64,000 nucleotides of DNA, from assembly GCA_021234155.1 (NCBI GenBank), contig JAJEKV010000003.1:21188386-21252385 (forward strand), in the 5' to 3' direction. The notes below the pieces were generated by a model. That model saw only the letters and a list, made by a program, of their open reading frames with translations, was not told the origin of the DNA and searched no databases. Of the stretch, positions 1 to 11,223 are shown in pieces. The position numbers and the translations under genes are program-made. This DNA is from Isoetes taiwanensis (Eukaryota > Streptophyta > Lycopodiopsida > Isoetales > Isoetaceae). Numbering within the stretch: the first letter of the stretch is position 1; each line of letters begins with the position of its first letter.

Positions 1-153
1 AACCCACAAACACCCAATGGTTTTATGGAATGGTTTTCTAGTCATAACCAAGAAAAAAACCATGTAGTTTTTTAATTTTGGGTGCCTTGTGAAGACAACA
101 GCAAGAAACAACAGAAAAGGCCCCTTAAAGTCGTACAAAAACCGCACCCATAG

Positions 154-3100
154 AGAAGGCTTGAGGAGTCAGATGCGCCTACTATCTACGAAAACTTCCA
201 GACTCAATGGTTCTTTACAAGGGGTACTTCTGGAAAGTACAGCACCCTGACTTTCCTACATGTCTGTCGGAGCCCTGGAACCAAAAGGTACGATGACAGG
301 GAATTTGTCTGCATGGGCACCATCCAGGCCGTCAGTGAGGTAGCTGGGGAGTCTGGTCAGGGAGGGAGACTGTCTTTTCAGACATCCCAAGGCTTTATTC
401 ATGTTGATGAATCCTACCTTAGAGTTGTGAAAGTAAATCCACATCCTCTTTATAAGTATGTTTCTCACTACCTGAACAAGAAGTCTATGTGTGCCATCAT
501 TAACTACGTTCGAAGCACAACGAGCGAGGACTTCCCCTACAGCGAGTCAGAACTAGGGAAGAGGATAACCAGAGAGCCAGAGTGGTGCATCATCACCATC
601 TGGGAGTCCATCAGAGTCCGAAGAAAGGCCACCGTCACCACCACCAAAGCGGCAAAGGCAAACCGTTGCCGCTAAAGAGCCTAAAAAAAAGCAAACGACT
701 TTGATTGCAAAAGAAGATGCTCCTGAGGAACCTAAGAAGAAGAAGGAGAAGGGCAAAGCACCTGGTGTTGCTATCAAAGAAAAAAAAGTTGATAAAACAT
801 CTGAGAAAATGGAGGAGATTAACCTGCACAAGTTTGTGCAAGGTGTCATTTATTTGCCAGTCACTTGTATGAAGCTTCCACCGAAAAATGAAGCTGGTGA
901 AAGGCCACTTCAGATTCGCAAAATTTACGCCGATCACTTGAGGAACCTGAAAGACAGAATAAGGAGCAATCCAAATGCTCATGTGGCCCCAATAGTTGTC
1001 CTTGTTGATAGGGAGCAGTGCAAAACCCCCCAGGACTATGACAGAGAAAACGCAGACACCTACACTCACTACGTCTTGGGAGGCAATCACAGCTTCAAGG
1101 CAAGAAGGCAACTTTATAAAGAGAAGAAGAACCCGAGGTACCTCTCTATCCTCTGCGCTGTCTACTGTGGTCTTACCGATGAAGAAGCGAAAATCGTTGC
1201 CAACACCCACAATGCTGACAACGAATATAAACTAAAGATGAGCTTCGTCGACAAGATCCGGTTCATGCACAGGGAGTACATAATTTTCAAGGAAAAGTAT
1301 GGTGAGGACCTGAAGAAGCCAGCGTTTTCCTTGGAGCTTAAGGAGGCGTGTGCCATTGAATGCTGCCTAAAATATGACGAGGCCAATAAAAGGCAGTCTC
1401 TCATTGGCCACGATAACTGGTTCCAATTAGCTTTTAGAGATGGCAAGGTAAGCACAAAATGTATTCCAGAATAACAAATCAACTATCTCACGTGAAATCT
1501 TTTTGAATAGATTTGGGAACTCCAGGACGAGATATTTTCAATGTTCGAACGAGGGGAGTTAAAGAGCAAGGGCAAGGAGACAGCCAAGAAAAAATCGTCT
1601 GACGTGCCCAAAAAAGAAATGACCATTACCGTCTGGCGAGAAATGCAGGGCTTCTCCGACACAGAGATTCTGGAGCGGCTTCTCCAAAAAGTTGTTGATA
1701 AGGAGTTTAGCCTAGAAGAAATGTCAAAGGAATTGCACAAGTAAGATCTCTGCCATAAACTTTACTCTTTAGACGTTAGAGTCCCAAAAACATCGGGGTA
1801 GATAGTGTATTCCAGAATACACATACCTTTCTTCACATGGGCACTGTGTATTCCGGAATACACAATGCTTTTCTAGAGACAAGCAATGTGTATTCCGGAA
1901 TACACATTGCCCATGTAAAGGAAGGCATGTGTATTCTAAAATACACATGTCCTCTTCTAAAAAAGTATTGTGTATTCCAGAATACACATTGCTTCCTTCA
2001 GAGAAGCAAAATGTATTCCGGAATACACAATGCATTTTGTTTCGAGGTAGCATTACCAGTTAACCAGTTTGTATTCCAGAATACATTTAGCTTGACTTTT
2101 ATTTGTTTTTCTTCTACTTTGCCTTGTTTCTTACTTTTTAACTCAGTGTTTCCTTAACGTCTTGCAGCCACAAGAACGTCATAACATGTCAAACATGTTT
2201 GATGGAGCAGCTAAACGTAGAGACATGGGAAAGGTGCAAGGAACTCTACCCAATAGCCACTTCTGACGAGCGCATTGTGCAATATGCACCAAATTTTGAG
2301 GGCTGGGTAAGTACTCTCAACATTCCTCGTCTTTGCACACACGATCTCCTTACAGTTGTTGTTATGTTTTTCCTCGGAGCAAAATGAAAAACAAAGACCT
2401 TCCCGAGGGCTTTATGCATTTGGTTAGAACAGCACGGGAAGAGAGGTCGTTAGCTGAAAGAAGAACTGTTGAGCCAGAACCATCCGACTACGAGAGATTT
2501 TGCATGTTTGATCAAAACTATTCAATCATTCATGGTGATTGCACGAACCTTGTCGGAACGGTTAAGCCACAGGACTTCACTTTGGTTATTGCTGATCTTC
2601 CCTACGGGTTTAAGCTTAAAGACAGCAGATACGACGACCAGCCCTTTAAATTTTCAGAGTTTAATGCTTTTATTGATGGAATCAAGCAGATCACAACGAC
2701 TAAACATTGGCGTTTAGTTACTTTCCATTCGAGCATGCAGTCTGGCTTGGTAGAATCAGCTTTCAAAAACCACTTTGGTTCTCCAGTTCAGGCAGGATAT
2801 GAAAACCTTGTCTGGTAAGTCTTATTCCAGAATACAGTTACTTTTCTCTTTGATTACGTAGTGTATTCCGGAATAGTATTTCCTGTTTCTGGTTTTCGAA
2901 GTGTTTTCTTGTTTTTTCTAACATCACTTTAAATGTTTCACTAGGTACAAAACGAACATCAACTACCATGGTGGAGGACCAAGGTTGCTTAGCAAGGTAG
3001 AGTACCTTCATGTAGCTTATTGGAGTTTTGATGGGAAGAGGACCATGGAACACTTCCACATTGCCGTCTGTTAAAACTTTTCAAACGTCCTTGAGTTTCC

Positions 3101-3199
3101 AAAGATCTTTACGAAAATTGGGACCCAACCGCACAAAAGCCCGGATTGTGAATCACTACGAAACCACAAAAGCTCATCAACCATCTCCGGACATGTTCG
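154..3199 (+). pseudogene. 5' part of a ParB-like / N6_N4-type DNA methyltransferase gene, interrupted by an LTR retrotransposon
   Basis: A multi-exon gene, open to the left, coding from about 154. A first segment (154-580) ends in a frame slip. A Lys/Glu-rich linker and a ParB/Srx-like domain follow (about 800-1280, with GGNHSFKAR like the ParB nucleotide-binding motif). Exons I read: to 1447, 1511-1740, 2168-2306, about 2356-2814, and 2945 onward, all with GT/AG-type borders except the uncertain fourth acceptor. HGDC and the catalytic motif IV ADLPYG lie at 2530-2615, followed by a target-recognition-like stretch. A TAA at 3072 and the frame slip break it. Coding then stops at the 5' LTR of a retrotransposon, and the missing motif I reappears at 16.4 kb. 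Motif IV before motif I is the beta-class order of N4-cytosine/N6-adenine DNA methyltransferases (known family rule). A nuclear DNA-modifying role is inference. Confidence 0.75.
1805..2086. repeat. Regular array of an 18-bp palindrome (P1) in an intron
   Basis: Seven copies of GTGTATTCCGGAATACAC or one- to four-base variants start at 1805, 1846, 1888, 1929, 1970, 2011 and 2069, giving spacings of 41, 42, 41, 41, 41 and 58 bp. The array lies inside the intron 1741-2167 of the methyltransferase gene. Further partial copies sit in its other introns at 1460-1475, 2823-2834 and 2861-2876. I saw no copy elsewhere in the window. The 23-24 bp spacers are diverged versions of one another, some in inverted orientation. 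It looks like a CRISPR array in layout only; no cas genes and no link to one. Confidence 0.85.
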
Positions 3200-4769
3200 T
3201 GTGGCGTTCCGGCCAAGATTATCACGCTCGGGGGGTGTACATTGTATCTTTGCCCGTCACAGACACGCCACCCGATTGGCGGTATGCCAACGGATAACCC
3301 GGTGTAAGTAGCCCTAGGGGGCAACTTGCTAGGAGTGTTCATATATTATTAATGTGCACATGTGCACATTAATGAGGGCACACCTTTCCATGTTGGCATA
3401 TTTTGCCACCTAGCCACTAAAGGCAAGTGGGCCCTTCCAATTATCCCACATGCCAAATTGGGTAATTGGAAACCCTAGCCTAAACCCCATGTCTATTTAG
3501 GGTAGGAAAACCCTAGCTTGCTAGTTTTTTAGATCCTTAGGGTTTTAGAGCTCGGTTTGGCTGCCCCAGAGCCAAAACCGCCTCCCGAGACGCCGCTTAA
3601 GTTTAATTGCGCCATCGGTTTCCACTTTGAATTACGATCATCACCAAAGAGGATGGTTGAACTGGTCGGGGAGGAGCCACTCAAGGATCAGGTATTTGGT
3701 CAATTTAATAGCTTAAACCGTCTTCTAGTCATAGAATCAGTAGGTTTAGACTATTAAATTGCCCATAGTAGTTATCTAGATCTTAGATCTCGGACACTAA
3801 CTAAAGAACCTAACTCTATGATTGGATCTAGTTCTTTAGTTCTTCTGTGATATATTTGGATGATGTATTTCTGTGAACTCCTTGTATTGGGAAGGGGGGT
3901 AGAGGCCCTAAAGCTTGTAGTTGATGCTCCTAGAGTAGCCTCTCTAGCACACTGTAGATTCGGCCTGTGTACAAGAACCACACCTGGTTGTGGGTGAAGG
4001 GGCCAGACTGGCTAAGAAGGAGGTTCGTGTTCTGACTCTTGAACGATCCCTCTGGTGTGTAAGGCCTACCGGGGATCATTGTGACTAGGTCTAATGGCTT
4101 ACCACTGAGTGTGGGTAAGGCATGGGCTCGACACCCGTGAAGTGGTGTTCATGACTTTCCAGTGGGTTCAGTCGAATACGGGCAGTGGCCCTCTAGTCAC
4201 CTTGAGTCAGCATGTAGATCTCTGGAGGGAGTGATCCCTACCTGCCCCATCGGAACTGGGATGATGACCCCAGGAGTAGCCCTTTTGGCTATGCATCCGT
4301 GGGCTCTGGCCAGTCCCGACACTTTTCAGCCTACTTACGCAAAGTGTATGTGAGGGGCGGATGGAGTGGATAACCCTATGCCATGTTCTTATGCCCCAAA
4401 TCCATTGCCATGAATGCATGCGCGAACTCACGGGAGACCCAAGCCGTCAGTCATCCTTTGAGTCTGAGCCTTGGGTAGGATCCCCTATGTGATGTGCTGA
4501 TCTTTGTCTATGCAGATATGAGGGGACCATCCTTCGAGATGGTCACAGGATGTTGATGTATGTGCTACTGACATGTATGTTTACGCTTCCGCAGCTAGGT
4601 AGGCCCCGGGGGGAGGGGTAGAATGACACCTTCACTCTCCCCACCGAGACTCGCATGCAAAGTGCGGTGATATGTGGAGGGCCTGTATCGGCGATGGATT
4701 TGGTGTGGGGAAGAACTCCACATTTTGTATACGGTGAGTGCACCGTATAACAGTAGGGGACGTCCGCGG
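3200..4769 (+). repeat. 5' LTR
   Basis: Starts TGTGGCGTTCC. It shares long blocks with 14808-16358, including a 26-bp perfect palindrome at 3348-3373 centred on TGCACATGTGCA (second copy 14954-14979). Differences from the 3' LTR are mostly short indels and C/T or G/A changes at CG, CCGG, CAG and CTG sites. Confidence 0.88.
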
Positions 4770-4781
4770 TGGTATGAGCAA
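4770..4781 (+). other. Primer binding site, degenerate initiator-Met type
   Basis: TGGTATGAGCAA directly follows the 5' LTR. It equals the usual plant TGGTATCAGAGCA site with two bases (CA) missing. Confidence 0.5.
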
Positions 4782-4968
4782 TGTTCTTGGAGACCAAGAG
4801 CAAAGCACCGACCATGTTCCCAAGTAGTACTAACTTGATAGGATCCTCAAGCCTCGAAAAAGTGGGAAAAATTTTTCTCACCTTTGTAGTTATGCTAAGC
4901 TAGTAACAATTAAGTGAATTGGAATTTAACAAGATTAAAAAGAACGAGCCAAAATTTTCCAGTGAGGT

Positions 4969-5225
4969 GGTCTCCGCATTTCGGCGCTCGTCGCCAAAAC
5001 TAACTTTTTGTTTTGAAGCGAGGCTAAGCTATGAGACATCGAGCCAAGAACACCAAAACATGATGAATTTGAGATAAATAATGTGGTAAGGCTAATTCTA
5101 AGGTAGGAATTAGTTAGAATAGCATGTTTTAATTACCTAAAACCCTAGAAATGTATGAGATCTCACATTTCGCTCTGGTCGTAAAACTAAACATTAGTAT
5201 TGGAACGAGGCGCAAGCCGTGAGAC
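4969..5225. repeat. Two leader hairpins of the retrotransposon
   Basis: Inverted repeats at 4969-5037 and 5160-5225. Each has the form GTCTC...GCTCGTCG, a short A-rich loop, then GAAGCGAGGC or GAACGAGGC...GAGAC. They belong to a set of four with 6848-6906 and 7038-7104. Confidence 0.7.
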
Positions 5226-5330
5226 CAATAGGTAGAAAAAAGTCACGAAATAAGTATAAGTTTTAGATAAATTGGTGCCTTAGCATGTTAAACGCGAGCA
5301 ACTTGAGTTTTGACCTAAAATTCCCCAAGC

Positions 5331-5340
5331 TATAAATAGA
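5331..5340 (+). promoter_or_regulatory. TATA-like box upstream of the first internal reading frame
   Basis: TATAAATAGA lies 106 bp before the ATG at 5446 and after two hairpins. The same layout (two hairpins, then TATAAATAG, then ATG) recurs at 7038-7420, which suggests an internal promoter module used twice. Confidence 0.45.
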
Positions 5341-5445
5341 TGTAGAACCCACTCATTTTTTCGGCCCAAGCCCTAGAACCGGGCTTCTTCCCAACTTAGG
5401 CGCATCTTTTCGGCGCTTTTATCCGATTGACGATCCAGAAAAAAC

Positions 5446-6391
5446 ATGGCCCCAACCAAACAGACCAAGAAGGAAGCGCCGCCCAGCGAAACCACCAGCC
5501 ACCCAGGCGTAGATCATTCGAAGATGCTTCGCGGAGAGGCTCGCAAGAGGGGGTCGCTCGGCCGGACGAAGAGGAAGACACCTCCGATTTGATCGATGTC
5601 TTCAACCGCCAGTGGAGGAGGACGAGGCCACATCACCAACTCCATGGACGAAGAGACGAGGGAGGTGTACGAAGAAATAGAGCGGAGATCCAAAGAAGCA
5701 GAACAAGGTATTCATTCAGTGACGCGACTCCACGGAAATCCTCGAAAGGTGATGAGCAGTGATTGGTCCGAGCCGGAGGTAGCGCATCTTAGAAGATTCA
5801 TCAGAAGTACGAAATGCGCAGAAGAGAAGGGAAGACAAAAAGAGGAAAAGGGAGGAAGAGGAACAAAAGGCAGCAGAAGAAAAGAAGAAAAAGAAAGGGA
5901 AGTTCGCGGGCCTAAGATAAGGAGAACGAAGGACCGCCTCCTCACGAGGAAGAGGCCAAACCCAAATATTATCATTAAGGAGCGCAACCGACTAACCCCC
6001 AAAACCCTTCCCGACGACTCTTCGATGAAGACTTCAACCCTAACGCTGCAGGTGGAAGCTCTTCCAAGCACCCAGCGACGAAAGGTGAAGCACCGAGCAA
6101 CCGCACCCGAAAGCAACCCCACCAAGACCAAGTGCGTAAGCCCCCCTCAATACCCGCATGGGATAGAAAGAAGCAACCACGACCGCCCGGAAGCCTACGC
6201 CACCGACTGTGGTGAAGATTTATGAGAGGAAGATGAGAGAGCACGAGGCCTACATGAAGAAATGGGAGGCCTATAACAAATATTATGAGGAAAACAGGTT
6301 AAGTTCATCGAGGGAGGGCGACCAACGGCGGCAAAGAAACCCTAAGGGCCGCCACCACCGAAGCCCAAGGTTCCCAAGCCGCCACCCGTGA
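5446..6391 (+). pseudogene. First internal reading frame of the retrotransposon, basic and charged, function not recognised
   Basis: ATG at 5446 (MAPTKQTKKE) opens a coding-like stretch that shifts frame several times (segments near 5427-5762, 5596-6225 and 6209-6391). The product would be rich in Lys, Arg and Glu and poor in hydrophobics, with runs of RRKEEKE type. It lies where a gag N-terminus or an accessory protein would sit but has no zinc knuckle or capsid motif I can name. Frame changes fall around CG-rich spots, so the intact form cannot be read here. From 6400 to 6840 I see no clear coding sequence. Confidence 0.35.
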
Positions 6392-6847
6392 AGAAAGCGG
6401 ATAGGAAGGAGGTGGAGAGAAGAGCTGTTAAGGGAGATTAGACACTTCAACAAGCAGCTTCTGGTCTCCTAATCCCCGCGGCCCCCCGGCTTCGGTTGGT
6501 GCGTGAAGTTATGCGTGCCTATAGAACGTAACTTTAGAGTCACGCATTTAGGCGGCCGGCAATGCAAGAGGCGGTTGAGGCAAAGATAGTGCAACATTTT
6601 GAAGATTCAACAGCCTGCACTATCCACTTAAAAGCGGTAACCTTAACGCGACAAGACATGAGTCTTGCGACCCGCATTAAGGGGGAGAACGCCTTTAGAA
6701 ACTTTTTTGTTGTAAATAATTAAAAATTTTGTAATATAGAGCAATTTTGTGTACCTTGATGACATAAACTTGAGTAATTAGAGCAAATTAATAAGTTTTA
6801 GCTTTTATTTCAGTGAAATAGGACATTTGGGAGCCGAGAGACATGAT

Positions 6848-7104
6848 GTCTCACCGCTACCGTCGCAAAACAAAAAGTTAGGATTGAAGCGAGGCAAAGT
6901 GTGAGACCTACCAAACTTGACCAAAACAGCTCCAAATTGACCAAATAAGGGGTCGATTCTCGCTAATTTGGTGAGCCCATCACCCTTACACCATTAGTTT
7001 ACCCAAATTGGACACCTTTAATCGAAATGGGACTGATGTCTCACAGCTCGCGCCTCGTCGCGAAACAAAAAGTTAGGATTGAAGCGAGGCGCAAGCTGTG
7101 AGAC
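6848..7104. repeat. Second pair of leader-type hairpins in the retrotransposon
   Basis: Inverted repeats at 6848-6906 and 7038-7104. The second is the best copy: CTCACAGCTCGCGCCTCGTC pairs with GAAGCGAGGCGCAAGCTGTG around an A-rich loop containing AAACAAAAAGTTAGGATT. Same family as 4969-5225. Confidence 0.7.
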
Positions 7105-7295
7105 CTCTTACCAATTCTTCACCAGGACTTGTTAAAGTCACCTTCAACCCATCTTGATAGCATCTTTTAGGTAACCTAGCCTTGTTCAAGCATCTCCTAT
7201 AGTCCTCAAACTCCTATTTTGACCTCGGATAGGCTAGAATTACCCAACCCTAGGAAATTTTCAAGTCATCCAAAAATTAGGGTTTTCCCCTTTTC

Positions 7296-7304
7296 TATAA
7301 ATAG
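7296..7304 (+). promoter_or_regulatory. TATA-like box upstream of the second internal reading frame
   Basis: TATAAATAG, about 124 bp before the ATG at 7420, downstream of two hairpins as at 5331. Confidence 0.45.
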
Positions 7305-7419
7305 ACCCTCACTTCTCGTGTAGGAAAGCACCCTACAAATCTGCTCCTGCCCTTCTAGCCGATTTCCTAACTCCCCGAGGCTCTTGCAACCATTTGTTAC
7401 CTTCTTACGCAATTAATCA

Positions 7420-8062
7420 ATGGCAACTTCGATTTCGGAGATGGTGCAGGCAAATGGCCAGCTCATCTTCGAGGTCGACGTCGACCAAATCTTCCAGATT
7501 TTTAGGGAAGGAGGTAGACGTCCCAAGCAACCTTGCACGCGACCCGGCTTATAGTAGAGTCTTGATCGAAGTTCCAAGCTAGGGTAGAACCAGCAGCTAG
7601 TGCAACTCCCTCCTTGTATAGGATATTTTGTTCCTAGAGCGGTCCCCCGCAGCGACATTAGGCGATGTCCCGAACATCGCCAAATACCTCACAAACAAAG
7701 CACCGCACACCCGAGCCAATGGTCCTAATCCCAGCGGGACCAAGTACTTCTCTTTCAACACCGCCACGGCAATCTTTCTCACCCACCGCGTCGGAGAACA
7801 TTGTGGGGAAACCTCTATTCCCCATGGACGCGGATCCATTAGTCAGCAGTTAGTAACAACGGGCTCCACACAAGATGAACAGGAGCAGGAAGGGAAGGAA
7901 GAAGACTCGATGAACAGAACTGAGGAGGAGGAAGACGATGTTGAGCTCGACCTGCCAGAGGAGCAAACACAAGCAGAGCGGGAGTGGCAAGACTTCGAAG
8001 AAGCCGGCAGACTCTGGTGAGTCGCCACCACCCGGGTTAGGCATCACAAGCCCGGCTCCCAT
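7420..8062 (+). pseudogene. Second internal reading frame, acidic C-terminus, probably gag N-terminal region
   Basis: ATG at 7420 begins MATSISEMVQANGQL, then the frame breaks near 7550. A longer open segment (7628-8020) encodes a Gly/Thr-rich stretch followed by a strongly acidic tail (EEEEDDVELDLPEE). I do not recognise a domain. The position before the gag-like segment at 9.6-10.5 kb suggests it belongs to gag or an accessory frame. The stretch 8062-9600 keeps patchy coding bias in several frames but no recognisable motif. Confidence 0.35.
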
Positions 8063-9639
8063 TATCGCCTAAGGTGAGGAGTTTCTACTCCGAGCGACAT
8101 TCAAAACCCCCGGGAGTGCGTGGAAAGGGAATACCGACCTGAAGAGTTGCTGCACCAACTCCGGCGAAACGTGACTTGGACGACTTCATCGTCCGAGGAG
8201 AGTCCGACTTCCCCCTCCAAGTAAGGGAAGCCGACACTACACGGGAGAGTTTACCTCAGGACATCCAAGCCTAAAAAGAAACATCGCAGATCATGGAGGC
8301 GCATAAGGCCGGAGAACAAGCTACCGACGGAGGAAGAGTTCCTTGCTCTCCAGAACAGATGGGGATCCGCGAGCGACCTCAAACATCCTAACGCAAGCTC
8401 GTCCCGCAAAGACCTCCCCCGATAGACAGCGACTCGACCTCGTGAGGGCTTCAAAGAACGATCAATGACTACAGGAGCTCACCACGGTGGAGGTTGATGA
8501 TTTGAAGCGCATTAATCGAAAGCTGGATACTCAGTAGCCGAGGACCCATCTCGCAACGGCATGTGTCATTACGCTTCATTACCCGCCATTGCCGATGGAT
8601 GGAAGAATAGCGCTATCCACCGCAAAGTTCACCCCCGAGGCGCAGGGAAGGAGTAGCGTTGCCGATTGCACTCGGGATTCGCCGCATGCACGGCTACCCC
8701 TTAACAATCGTAGTATGCAATCCTGGTGAAAAGAGCGGTAGCACTCGACGCCTTCGACTTCTCGCCATACCTTACGCGGCAAGACTGCCGCTGATGGCAG
8801 CGGCCTTACACCTCCCAACCGCGAGAATAGAAGATTTAGCAAGAGCATTACAGGGTGGATCTCCAGCCAATGTTCTAGGAACTTGGGCCATTCAAAGGGG
8901 GAACAGCCCAAGTGAAAAAGTTCTTGGAGGATAATCCATCTTACCCAAGATCAACGTAAGTGATTAGCAAAAGAGTTGCAAGTTCTTGTATTAGTGTAAT
9001 ATAAAATATAAATATAACATTCTCTTGCACTATAAATGTTTTGTTGATACATTTTGTGTCCCCTCAACCATGCCAACAAACATAAATAATGCAAGAAAGC
9101 AAGGAAAACTAACCATGTAGATATGAACCACTTGTGTATGCGCAGCTAGAGGCCCTGAGCGCCAGAGAGAGCGATTAACTTGGAACTTCTGAGGGAATGT
9201 AGAGCCCCGCCAGTGCCACGCCCGCAAGAAACCCGCTTGAAGAATTTGGACAAATGACCCTTAAGAAGAAATATCGCAAATGAGGACGGACCTCGAGCGG
9301 ATAAAGGCTTTGCTAGCCGCACGCTGTGAGCAGGTTCGGTGGTAACGCCAACCGCCGCAAGCATCAGCTCGAGAAACGGTAGAGACAAGAAGAGGAGCAA
9401 GAGAGGAAGGTCCCCCAGCTCGGACTCCTCCGACTCAAGCTTCGATTCAGACCGATTCCGAGGAAGAAGAAGAGCGTAACCAAGTCCGAAAGCGCATCGA
9501 AAGGCGAGGAACCACCCTGAGGGACGACATAAAGGGACACAAGAACCTCGACTACCGTAAGAAAGTAGACTTCTGATTGGGAAATGTTTGAAGGCCAGAA
9601 GCTCGAGCAATTCTCAAAGCGAGAACAGGTCGTGCATGG

Positions 9640-10520
9640 AAGCAGAGGCTTGGCTTGACGAGATGAGCTTAATACGGCAATGCCTATGGTATGAAGGATA
9701 AGGATAAAGGCGTGGTGGCAACAAATAACCCTGAAGGGAGCAAAGACGCATTTGGTGGAAGGGCTATGCCAAGGCTCATGGCTTAAGCGGGGATGCTTGT
9801 GTTCAAGAAGTTTGCTAAAGCCTTCAAAGCGCCATTACGCTCCAAGAGAGCACAAGTCCAAGATGATGCAAAGCAGCTTCACAGTTGCAAGCAAGGCAAC
9901 AAGTCGCATTTAAATACACGAGGAATTTATGAGGCTAAGGTCAGATAAATGCCAAAGTTAGGTGAGAAGCATGCAAAGGGAAAGCTACATTGAAGGTCCG
10001 AATGAGGAGATCCTTAAGTTTGTAAGGGCAATAAACCCTAGAACGGTATCGGAAGCGGAGTCCAAGGCAATAAGCTTGCAAGGGACAGGACCTCAGAATA
10101 GCGGGCAGAGGCAACAGTATTACCAAGATAAAGGCAAGGCAGCAGGCAGTTTTAGCCCGAAGGCCAAAATTTCAGACCAGCTAGAGCCCCATATAGTGGC
10201 AATCAAGGGAAACAAGCAGGAGAAGAAGCGTGTGTCCTTCAAAGACAAACAGAAGGGTCAAACTACTCCAAAGCAAAGTCGCGATCCTTTCTGCGGAGGC
10301 CATGCCCAAGGAAAAGAGACAGAGTGCATAGAAAAGCGGCTTTGCTTGTGTGTTTCCAGCCAGGCCATAGGACAAAGAACCGCCCATATGTCATGAGTGC
10401 AAACGCTAGCAGAAGTTGGGGAGATTGGGACACTCGTTCTGACGACGGACGGGCGAGGAGGCCCGCGACTACATTCAGGGTGAGTGTCATATCTTTGCCG
10501 CAATAGATACAGAGCAAGCA
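9640..10520 (+). pseudogene. gag remnant with degenerate CCHC zinc knuckle
   Basis: Coding fragments read as a retrotransposon gag C-terminal region: a segment resembling the Retrotrans_gag core (VRSMQRESYIEGPNEEILKF near 9960), a Gln/Ser-rich linker, then ICHECKR...LGRLGHSF near 10386-10440. That last stretch keeps C-x2-C and GH of a CCHC knuckle but has an internal stop and lost the last Cys. At least three frames are used. It sits directly before the protease, as expected. Confidence 0.5.
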
Positions 10521-10547
10521 GAGAGCCAGTATAAAGTAATTTCCACA

Positions 10548-11186
10548 GTGGGAAAGGCCAAGGCCAAGTCATTTATAGTCCTAATAGATTCGGGAAGTAG
10601 CCATAACTTTGCATCTCCCAGAATGGTTCAAATGTTGAAGTTGAAACCATTAAAGTCAAAGCCAAGGCCCGTTGTCTTAGCAAGTGGAGCAGTAAGGCAG
10701 ACGGCAGGTAAAAGAATCAACTTTGACATCGACTTGCCGGGGATTAAGATCCAGATGGGGGCAGAGGTAATGGGCATTGGCAAGTACGACTTGATAATAG
10801 GTATGGAGTACCTTGGACCAGCAGGGGCCATTATTGATTGTGGAAAGCGGAAGGTGACCTTCCCAACACCCGACGGCAAGATCATTGAGATAACAGGTAA
10901 AGAAGTTGTCCCCATCATGCAGTGTATGTCTTCTAAACGGCTGTTCAAGTGCATCAAGAGTGAGCAGGTAGCATACATCTTCAAGCTTGAGATTAGTGAG
11001 CCGGAATTGGAAGGAAGCAAAGAAGACAAGATGCTCAGCAAGTTGCCGAGGCAAATAGCTAAGTTGATCACGGAGTTCCACGATCTCTTTCCAGATGAGA
11101 TCAAGCAGCTCCCTCCTTATAGGGGAGTCGAAAAAGCAGATAGCTTTTCGAACGGGAACAAAACCGACAAGCAAGGCTCCATATAG
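10548..11186 (+). CDS. Retropepsin-type aspartic protease and linker of the retrotransposon polyprotein
   Basis: A single open frame of 212 residues. LIDSGSSHNFAS near residues 12-23 is the D-S/T-G catalytic site of the RVP_2 family. DLIIGMEYL and an Ile/Val-rich strand follow at about 84-92, typical of the second half of plant gypsy proteases. It then runs into the FPDEIKQLPPYRGVE linker that normally precedes reverse transcriptase. The frame ends at 11186, just upstream of RT, so a frameshift separates the two. The role is polyprotein cleavage in the retrotransposon particle (family knowledge). Confidence 0.85.
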   Translation: MGKAKAKSFIVLIDSGSSHNFASPRMVQMLKLKPLKSKPRPVVLASGAVRQTAGKRINFDIDLPGIKIQMGAEVMGIGKYDLIIGMEYLGPAGAIIDCGKRKVTFPTPDGKIIEITGKEVVPIMQCMSSKRLFKCIKSEQVAYIFKLEISEPELEGSKEDKMLSKLPRQIAKLITEFHDLFPDEIKQLPPYRGVEKADSFSNGNKTDKQGSI

Positions 11187-11223
11187 AATGACAACGCAGA
11201 GTTGCCTGAGCTAAAGAAGCGAT

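Noticed and set aside
1805-2086. A true CRISPR array
   Set aside because: Spacers are diverged copies of each other, the host is a plant gene intron and no cas genes are present.
1769-2157. Overlapping open frames on both strands with repeated VYSGIH / CVFRNT peptides
   Set aside because: They are the translation of the P1 palindrome array, open on both strands because the repeat is palindromic. The region is an intron.
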